From Acanthacorydalis orientalis (lineage: Eukaryota; Arthropoda; Insecta; Megaloptera; Corydalidae): a stretch of DNA of 64,000 nt. Below the pieces are notes generated by a model. It had not been told where the DNA came from. It did not search any database and worked only from the letters and a program-made list of their open reading frames with translations. Below are positions 56,800 to 64,000 of the stretch, piece by piece. Within the stretch, counting starts at the first letter, position 1; each line of letters opens with the position of its first letter. The position numbers and the translations under genes are program-made. The DNA is taken from the NCBI GenBank assembly GCA_034766995.1, contig CM068318.1, positions 32,393,456 through 32,457,455 of the forward strand, in the 5' to 3' direction.

Positions 56800-56960
56800 A
56801 AGAATTTTATTTCTTAAAAAAATCAATAGGGTCTACAGAATTCTTTTTTAATTGGTAAAGAGTGATCAATATGAATCTCAAGGATATTGATCACTCTTTC
56901 GTACCGATTAAAAAATAGAATTCTGTAGGTCCTATTGATATTTTAAGAAATAAAATTTTT
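56800..56960. repeat. Long hairpin, about 73-77-bp arms with an 11-base loop
   Basis: 56800-56872 pairs with 56884-56960 at roughly 90% identity, including AGAGTGATCAATAT against ATATTGATCACTCT next to the loop and CTACAGAATTCT against AGAATTCTGTAG further out. The strongest single foldback in the window. Confidence 0.92.
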
Positions 56961-58012
56961 AATAAGTTCGTTCACATTTAAAGCTAACCTACTTTATATA
57001 AAATTACCTTTTTTACTGATATATTTAATATTTTTTTTACCTTATAAAATAGTAATATTCTCAATATTTATTTATTGTGTGAATATTTTATGTTAATATA
57101 AAAAACGAAAATTTAAATAAGTTGTATGTGCTATGTATATATAAACAGTTGAGCTATATTCTTTTTAGTTATGAATCAAATACAAAATTATATTCCCACA
57201 AATGAATTATTACCCCAAATGAATTATTACCCCAAATACCACAAAAAACTCTTTATTAACTAGTTATAACCATTCAAAATTGACAGGAAAATAGAAAGAA
57301 AAAACTGTTTATTGATTTTTATGACAACATATTTAAAAATAAAAATACCTAAGACCGAAACTTATTGAAGTAAACTTGAAACCTATGGGCTGACAAACCA
57401 AACATTTCTGGTTAGTTTGTCCGAAGGACAAAATGACGAGAAATGTGAGTTTATATATATATATAAAATATGATCAATAATTATACATCGTGTCTACTTT
57501 GATATCAATTATGTGCATTTCGGTGGCGACTCCATTATTCCAGCGCTCTGAAGATGATTGAATCGTTATTGAAATTCGATCAGTGTGTACTACCGCACGA
57601 TTAAACACTTTGATAGTGACATTTTTGTGGTTTTTGGTGTAGCGGTTCATTTGTAAAAGTAAATTTAGCAACAGTGTTAATTTCTATTTCTGCATAATTG
57701 CATTTCAATATACAACATGTTTGAAAAATAAATTAAACCATTTTAATATTTGTTATCACTAGTTGAAGATATTAAAATTCAGGAACAGTACAATAATTAT
57801 TACATTTAATGTTTCAATTGATGTTTATTAAGATATTTATAAATTATGTACATGTATCATTATGAAGGAAGGAGAAGATATTTTTTAGTTTATCAAGTCT
57901 CCCGTGAATGAATCGAAGTATAGAAAAAATAAGGCATCCGCAATTAAATTCGATTATAACAAAAAATTATTGTGCTAAATTAATTTTAAATATATATATA
58001 TATATATATATT
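56961..58012. other. AT-rich DNA with a small hairpin
   Basis: GACAAACCAAACA and TGGTTAGTTTGTC (57391-57420) form a hairpin with two mismatches. ATGAATTATTACCCCAA is duplicated at 57204-57236. The 65-codon minus ORF at 57474-57671 has no domain. A (TA)n tract at 57990-58011 borders the LINE insertion. Confidence 0.55.
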
Positions 58013-59153
58013 CTTGTAGATGTTATTTAGCAACTCGATGCATGTGTCTTTTGTGCCCTGGTTCTTGAATGCAGATATGATCGATGATATGGTAACTGTC
58101 AAAAGCCTTTTCATAGTCTTCAAATCCAAGACATACTGGTATTTGGTATACATTTTACCGGCTAATTAATTTTTAATTAAACAATATACAACAACCATGA
58201 CGGTGAAGCTACAGCAAGAAACAAAAAAGAAAAAAAACGAGAAAGGTATAAGACAAGGAGATGCAATTTCGCCGAAATAATTTACTGTAGCCTTGGAAGA
58301 ATTATTCAAATCGCTGGACTGAAACAAAAGAATCGAAATAAAAGGCGAAAAATTAAGTCATTTCCGGTTTGCTGATGATATCGTTATCTTTGCAAGTGCT
58401 CCGGAAGTGTCACAAAAGAAGATAGAAGAATTAGATGATGCCAATCAAAAAATTATCCTAAACATGTACCACGTAAAAACAAAAGTATTGTTCAATGCAT
58501 TTGTCTCCTCGAAGAAAATTGAAATAAAAGGAAAAGAAATAGAAGTTACAAGGTATGTGATACCTAGGCCAACTTATCAAAAAAGATGGATCATTTATTA
58601 AAGAAGTAAATAAGATAATAACAATAGGACGGCTCTCATTTGGACGAAACATCTTGATTTTTAAATTAATGTGATTCTGACCTTGATTGTTAAATCTCTG
58701 TTTGAAGAAAAAAGTATTTGATCAATGTGTACTACTTGTCCTTATTTACTAAAGTAAAACATGATTGCTTAACGCCAAAATTATTCAGAGACTCCAAACA
58801 ACACAGAGAAGTATAGAAAGATGTATGCTAAGAATAACAAGAAGAGATAGGAAAAGAAAATTGATACGAAAACAGACAAAAGTCACAGATGTTATAAAAA
58901 GACTAGAGTCTGAAATGGAAATAGGCGAGACATAGTGCAAGAAGAGAAGACAACCGATTGACAACAGAAATCATTAAATGGGAACTAAGAAATATAAAAA
59001 AACAAGAAATAGACCAATGAGCAGGTGGAATAAGGAAATTAAAAATGTTATTCGAAATCAGTAGAAAAGAGAGGCATTCAATCATAGAAAATGGAAAGTC
59101 ATGGAAGAGATCTTTATCCAGCAGTAGATTGACAGAGGCTGTTGCTGCTGCTG

Positions 59154-59155
<2 letters not shown>
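58013..59155 (+). mobile_element. RTE-like LINE insertion with a 5' inversion (twin priming)
   Basis: 58185-59155 reads forward as the later part of an RTE-like ORF2. 58013-58160 reads on the minus strand as the part that comes immediately before it: VCLGFEDYEKAFDS and, in another frame, ISSIISAFKNQGTKDTCIEL-LNNIYKN. The forward part starts with IYTTTMTVKLQQ, directly continuing the end of the inverted piece. This is the 5' inversion that twin priming produces. Both ends of the insertion abut (TA)n. Same family as the fragment at 23.96-24.57 kb. Confidence 0.8.
58190..59140 (+). pseudogene. RTE-like reverse transcriptase, C-terminal part
   Basis: Ordered motifs: EKGIRQGDAISPK (RT block with RQGD), a stop, FTVALEELFKSLD, GEKLSHFRFADDIVIFASAP (the FADD catalytic box with two Asp), IEELDDANQKIILNMYHVKT-KVLFN, KKIEIKGKEIEV, then in other frames KKDGSFIKEVNKIITIGRLS-FGRNI and, near the end, CMLRITRRDRKRK, KTKVTDVIKRLES and HRKWKVMEEIFIQQ. 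The 64-codon ORF 58407-58601 is the best intact piece. Frameshifts and stops are frequent. The endonuclease and the first RT blocks are missing through truncation. Confidence 0.82.
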
Positions 59156-59211
<56 letters not shown>

Positions 59212-59212
59212 C
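59156..59212. repeat. (TA)n at the 3' end of the RTE-like insertion
   Basis: Follows GCTGCTGCTGATT, the short-repeat tail of the LINE. Confidence 0.93.
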
Positions 59213-59491
59213 AGTAATAGGAATTATAAAAGAACAATAGTGAAGTATATATAAACTCTAAAGGGTATTGCGACTTATTTTATAAAATGTACACAAAATT
59301 AAAAACATGCACGCATTTTACATTTTCGAAAATTCTTTTTTATATTTTTCAAAATATTCATTTAAAGTATAAAACTTACTGTATTTTTGATTAGTATATT
59401 ATGACCATAACATATGGTGTCTATAATTTTAAATGAAACATTTTATTCACGAGACAATTCAAAGTTTACAAAAGCACACTTGCGTCGTAGC

Positions 59492-59766
59492 ATCGCTCTT
59501 TTGTAAATGCAAACATTTATGTAGGCGAAACATTGAACTTACAGCTTTGTATAGTGAATCATCTAGAGAGAATGTTGGATAATTCTTCTTTGAAGTATTA
59601 GTGCGATTACCTGAAACATTCAGTGTATAATACAAAACCAGTACTAAAGCATGAAATTGAGCAGTCGAGCGCAGTTATCCCAACAGATAACTTGGTAAAT
59701 GTTTGTCGCTTAATACTTTATTGCTGTCAACGAAACTTAAAGGATGGACTTGAAGTGAAGGGTTAG
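59492..59766 (+). pseudogene. Possible Penelope-like GIY-YIG fragment
   Basis: One frame stays open for 90 codons apart from one TAG: FVNANIYVGETLNLQLCIVN, HLERMLDNSSLKY, stop, CDYLKHSVYNTKPVLKHEIE, QSSAVIPTDNLVNVCRLILY, CCQRNLKDGLEVKG then TAG. The segment YVGETLNLQLCIVNH resembles the 'YVGET.NLR.RI..H' block of GIY-YIG domains found in Penelope-like elements, with Cys in place of the catalytic Arg. The rest I do not recognise. It could be a decayed retroelement or chance; composition and frame length favour former coding sequence. Confidence 0.3.
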
Positions 59767-60043
59767 TTATTGTCATTATCAAAGATAGTTTACAGTCTGC
59801 CACTTCGTAAACTTTAATTTATATAGATATTAAATATGAACCTTATTGGGAATTATAAACCTCAAATGTTAATACTTTGTTCAGATACAGTAAAGTGGAT
59901 AATGTTTAGTTAATTAAACTAACTTATAAAATTATAATAATATCTCTAATAATTATGTACAGGTGTGGATAAAATAAAGTTTAAAAATAATTCTGAAATA
60001 GAATTATAAACCCAACTTACACACTGATTTCTATGAAAATTTT

Positions 60044-60096
<53 letters not shown>

Positions 60097-60202
60097 TGCA
60101 AAATCATCAAATTTATAGACTAAAAGTTAAATTATATTGTAAGTACATAGCTGTTCTGAATATTTTTTAGTTCAAATCATTTTTTATTTAATAAAAGAGA
60201 CT
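59767..60202. other. AT-rich DNA with a (TA)n tract
   Basis: (TA)n at 60048-60095. Nothing else recognised. Confidence 0.55.
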
Positions 60203-61080
60203 TTAACACGTTACTGCCCACAAAACACATGCGACCGTTTAACATTTTTGTGTACATATCTATAAAGTAGATGTGATTTATTTAACCTTTTAACGCCGGA
60301 ATTAATTTTTTATTGAAATATCTTTTGAAAAGTATATAATATGCTCACAAAATACTATTAAACAATGATAAAATATTTGTTTTTTGTTAACTATTTTTAA
60401 TAATATAGGGTGTGATTATATGATGACACTAGACGCGTGTGATAATATGGGAAAAAGAGGTAAAAAATTGAAAATTCCTAAAATATATTTTATTTTATCA
60501 TAATATTACAATTTATATCTTACGAAATGTAACAAAACAGCCAATACATAACCCTACTTCACAATTAATACATTAAGTTCGTACTGTTTTTGAACAGTGA
60601 GAAGCGGCACATCAACCTATGTTACACGATATTATTAAACGGTCCTTATCATCTCAACTTATATCATCAGATAACCTGGATGAAATACTATTAAATTTTG
60701 AAGACGATGGGCAGCCAGAACTGGACGCAAAATTTTGGAAATTTTGAAGATACGTTGTTAATTTTGAATTATTGAACGACGAAATTCTAATTGTGATATA
60801 TTATTATCGTTTTTTTTTCATAAAAAGTCATTCATGATACATGATCCAAGTGAATAAAGGCCAGAACAATTTTTTACCTCAAATACCTATACGATAATAT
60901 GATATATTCTCGTCCATTCTATCGGTACTGCCAATAAATTTATTATATTTAGTTACTAATCACGGCTGAGGAACACTTATTTTTCGTTTTTGTATATGAC
61001 AATATCTTGTCGAAACTGCTGGTTTCGACCCCGTGTACACCTAGTGTGATCATACGAACACGCTAAGTTTATTAGCGATA
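60203..61080. mobile_element. Possible piggyBac-like remnant or remnants
   Basis: TTAACACGTTACTGCCC at 60203 and TTAACCTTTTAACGCCGG at 60282 both look like the TTAA plus CACGTTGAATGCCGG ends seen at 25.1, 26.65 and 27.08 kb. GATTATATGATGACACTAGAC (60414) and, in complement, GTATGATCACACTAGGTG (about 61035-61060) form an inverted subterminal pair. Between them 60600-60745 has an open stretch reading MLHDIIKRSLSSQLISSDNL then DEILLNFEDDGQPELD, acidic like a piggyBac transposase N-terminus. The far end was not located. Confidence 0.3.
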
Positions 61081-61554
61081 TAGACCATGAAATAATTGAT
61101 TTATTGAATATTTTACTAGACTACCAATAGAATGATACTACTAACGTATATATTTTGTCTATATAAAAATAAAATTCAATTAAATAACGTATAAATAAAT
61201 TGAAACTTATATTGTATGCCGCTTCTAAGTCGAAAAAACTGCTAATTAATATAATATTAATTCCTATAAAAAACTTTAATCTGCGAATATAGTAGAGCGG
61301 AGACCAAAGAAGAGAACTAAAGAGGGAATATAAATCAATGTATAAATATTGTAAGTGTGCAGTGTTGCTTTCAGAATCAACATGAATGTTCCGAGATATT
61401 TACGTTGGGATGTTTTCAACAATTTGCTTTTCTCTTAGGTCGCCGCACCCGCTATGTAGGTAGCCTTAGTTGTTGTTTTAAAGTACTTGATAGATTAAGT
61501 TTACTCATGTATAGAGATAAGTACGAAAACAAAGTCGACGAACACGATTACAAG

Positions 61555-61557
<3 letters not shown>
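61081..61557. other. AT-rich DNA, short ORF of unknown meaning
   Basis: ORF 61357-61557 (66 codons) has more even base use than its surroundings and a TTCTCTTAG acceptor-like sequence at about 61432, but no recognised domain and no upstream exon. Listed only so that it can be checked. Confidence 0.35.
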
Positions 61558-61631
<74 letters not shown>

Positions 61632-61652
61632 CAGTGGACTCTATGTATTATA

Positions 61653-61688
<36 letters not shown>
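61558..61688. repeat. (TA)n tracts around a partial transposon end
   Basis: Two (TA)n runs (about 61559-61627 and 61649-61687) are separated by ACAGTGGACTCTATGTATTA, which repeats the first ten bases of the Tigger-like end that follows at 61689. Confidence 0.85.
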
Positions 61689-61691
<3 letters not shown>

Positions 61692-62179
61692 TGGACTCCC
61701 ATATAATGCGTTCTCCTATAATGAGGATTCGTATAACGCAACGCAAAAGTTGCGACCAGTACTTACAAACGCGATAAACACCCCCGTATAACGCGGTAGA
61801 TAATTTTAACATTTTGATACACTTTTCGATTTTTTTTTGTTTATAAATGTCGTACGCACTTAACACTTGTATGCATAGGGGAGTTATAGTTATAAAAGAT
61901 GTAAAGGGTTGCAATAAAAATTTTAAATGAATATCTAAAGAGGTTACGGAAAAATATTTTTATTTTATTTAAAATCCAAACAAAAATTAAAATTAAAAAG
62001 TGAATAAATATTTATTCACTGTCGACATCCTCACTATCCTAAAATTTGTGCAAACCTATTATTACATCTATTATTATTTATCACATCACATTCATAGTTC
62101 ATAAAGGACATTTGTGATTCGTATAACGCGGTTTCCTATAACGCGGAACGTATCTCTCGTGTTGTAGGGGGGTTTATTG
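61689..62179. mobile_element. pogo/Tigger-like MITE with reiterated CGTATAACGCG motifs
   Basis: The left end CAGTGGACTCCCATATAATG and the right end, in complement CAATAAACCCCCCTACAACA, are inverted repeats in the CAGT(G/A)...CCC style of pogo/Tigger elements. TA precedes the left end. The motif CGTATAACGC occurs near 61729, 61784 and 62118, with variants at 61705 and 62132. No transposase is encoded; the interior is AT-rich with a TTCACTGTCGACATCCTCAC block. About 490 bp. Confidence 0.7.
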
Positions 62180-62454
62180 TCTATATGTTTATACATACAG
62201 AAATTTCGTTCGTTTGTATTTAATTGTAGTTGAATTCAGTTATAGCAAGCACGCATATGATGAACACAAGGCTATACCGAGCAAATATTCACATGGATTT
62301 TGATTCAAGCATGTTTTCATAAAAACTTACTTTTATATTGAACTCGTTTCACAAATGTACTGAATAAATAAATAAATTTTATTATTTGTCTTAATTGCAG
62401 TAACCCCTATTTTTTAGAACAAGTAGAAAGTATGTATACATCTAGGTTGTTGTA
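62180..62454. other. AT-rich DNA, nothing recognised
   Basis: No coding similarity or element ends. Confidence 0.5.
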
Positions 62455-62600
62455 AATAATACATTTCTGATACTGTGGCTAAATTCATTTTCAAAATTAG
62501 TCTTTTTTCACCCATAAACCAAATCCTACAAAACACAAAAAATGTTTGTGATCAAGAGTATTTAATAAAAATTTAATGATATTTTTGATTTTTACTCCTG
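62455..62600 (+). repeat. Unclassified dispersed repeat, family X copy 5 (partial)
   Basis: AATACATTTCTGATACTGTG then GCTAAATTCATTTTCAAAAT is the family signature in its best preserved form. Homology fades after about 62600. Confidence 0.45.
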
Positions 62601-62689
62601 GGCATTTTGTTTGCATCAATACCACTATTTTTAGAAAGTCAAGGTAGAAAAAATCTAATATTCGAGTTTTTAAACTAGTTTTATAATTT

Positions 62690-63560
62690 AATCATGAATG
62701 TTTTTATAGTTGCATTTATTTTATCTATGACTGTAAAAGTAGTTATGTCTGTGAACTAAAGTTAAACTTAAAATTTAGTTATCCATAAGCATACCACGCT
62801 GAACATTGTTGTGTATTGCTAGGGAGGTACACGAACCACAGGTTGATAACCCTTGTTGTACACAATTTATAAAGATTGTATAAATATTTTTTTCTCAACG
62901 GAAAAGTGTACCTATTTACATAGAAGTAAAACTGATAAAAGAATGTTAAAATTTATGTTAATGTAAAATAATAATTTCGTGTTTAAATATTGTGACTGTT
63001 ATTTTATTTCATTTCATCTAAAACGGAACTAGAAGAAGTATTTATTCTAAGAAAACTACTAAAATTTTATTAAATTTAGTTGTTATAAAAATTTCTGTCA
63101 TTTTTTTATTCTATTTAATTTTTCATTTGAAACAAGTCATTGAATCGATATTTCAGTGTGAAAATTTTACTATTTTAAATTTTTAAATAATTTTAACAGC
63201 ATTTTTATATCGTTTTTTTGTGTAATCTATGCATCATATTGTTTTTGATCATTTTTAAATTTGATAGTGCATTTATATTTAAAAAATATTAACAAGTTCA
63301 ATTAAAATTATAACAAAATTTTTTTCAATCTATGGTCAATTTGATGTAATGTCTTGGTACTTGCGAATCCCAATACAGTTCTGATATTTTGCATAACTTT
63401 ACTTTCACAAATAAATTATTTTTTATCTTCAGAGTGCCGAGACATAGTAATATTTTTATGTGTGTAGACTATTCAAGATAGAATTATCACTGAAATGCAT
63501 ATAAACATCAAACAAAAATAACCGATAATAATTTATTAAACATTTTTGGGAAAATATTTT
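62690..63560 (+). repeat. Unclassified dispersed repeat, family X copy 6
   Basis: Aligns with 3790-4740: TAAAAGTAGTTATGTCTGTG (62734), GAGGTACACGAACCACAGG (62823), AAAGATTGTATAAAT (62871), AAAATTTATGTTAATGT (62947), then AATACAGTTCTGATATTTTG and ACTTTCACAAATAAATT (63371-63416). As in copy 1, a hAT-like end (ACCACAGGTTGATAACCCTTG) sits within the alignment. A 33-bp tandem duplication lies just after, at 63549-63613. Confidence 0.5.
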
Positions 63561-64000
63561 TTTAATTTATGAAGTGAAAAATTAAAAATATTTTTTTAAT
63601 TTATGAAGTGAAAAAAGAATTCATTTGTGAAGATACATGATTTTGTTTTATCGAAGAGTAGTAATGATGGTATGGTTATTCATATAATAAACCCTTTAAT
63701 TTTCAGTTATAGAATGTGTCCTTAAGAGAATAATATCCTTCCGACATTTTATTTTTAAATATATACTTTTATCTTTTGTGTTTTCATCTCTTTTAATATT
63801 TCTGTCACAACAAATACACTATTGCTTTTATTAAAACGTTCATAAATTATCAATGAGTACACGTTTTCTACATTTTCATTTAATCATGCACGAAACCTGA
63901 TATTTTCTCGTTGTTCTAGCCAGTGATCAGTCGTTTTCAGTGCCGTGAAGAGAAACTCTCTTTTACTATCAATACGATTGTATTGCAAGAGACACGATTA
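63561..64000. other. AT-rich DNA at the window edge
   Basis: Contains the 33-bp tandem duplication ending near 63613. A pyrimidine stretch and AG near 63920 resemble a splice acceptor, but the following 80 bases are too short to judge. Confidence 0.4.

Noticed and set aside
57474..57671. 65-codon minus-strand ORF as part of a mariner or Penelope gene
   Set aside because: I tried to match it to transposase and reverse transcriptase blocks and found no ordered motifs.
61357..61557. 66-codon ORF as a host exon
   Set aside because: No recognised domain, no partner exon and an ORF length compatible with chance once the less AT-rich composition is considered.

Overview
This window is AT-rich (most of it looks well above 70% A+T) intergenic or intronic DNA from an animal, almost certainly an invertebrate. 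The evidence is the repeat set: several mariner lineages, Tc1-like, pogo/Tigger-like, hAT and piggyBac-like DNA transposons, RTE-like and Jockey-like LINEs, solo LTRs, and more than 40 (TA)n microsatellite tracts. There are no operons, ribosome binding sites or closely packed ORFs. The sequence does not fix the species. The mix suits a mollusc such as a cephalopod or an AT-rich arthropod; the Jockey-like LINE leans toward arthropods but is not decisive. I found no host exon, tRNA, rRNA or other conserved host gene.

Layout. 0-10 kb: an internally deleted mariner (2.1-2.7 kb), two related hAT remnants (5.46-6.42 and 7.46-8.13 kb, the second with a perfect 8-bp target duplication) and the first copies of an unclassified inverted-repeat family. 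10-20 kb: a short mariner-type element, two mariner halves around a decayed piggyBac-like element (11.57-13.87 kb), and a full-length mariner pseudogene interrupted by a solo LTR (16.8-18.4 kb). 20-30 kb: an 80-bp MADE1-like MITE and a mariner fragment inside a 222-bp inverted duplication, an RTE-like 3' fragment, a mariner nested in a (TA)n tract inside a piggyBac-like element, a small piggyBac-like MITE and a mariner MITE. 30-40 kb: a chimeric mariner, a second full-length mariner pseudogene with its own solo LTR, Tc1-like remnants and the best coding sequence of the window, a 232-codon mariner catalytic-domain ORF at 38.7-39.4 kb. 40-43 kb: a hAT remnant split by a GC-rich Jockey-like LINE tail that ends in fifteen 22-bp repeats. 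43-53 kb: mostly featureless AT-rich DNA with one mariner MITE. 53-64 kb: four long hairpins, a mariner fragment, an RTE-like insertion with a 5' inversion, a possible GIY-YIG fragment, a Tigger/pogo-like MITE and further copies of the unclassified family.

The elements form a nested, datable stack. LTRs sit inside mariners, a piggyBac-like element sits at a TTAA inside a mariner, and a mariner sits in a microsatellite inside a piggyBac-like element. Many mariners abut (TA)n tracts, as expected for transposons that target TA. Nearly all coding sequence is broken; only the 38.7-39.4 kb ORF is uninterrupted, and it lacks the DNA-binding half of the protein. I see no new multi-gene system. What deserves follow-up is the repeat biology.
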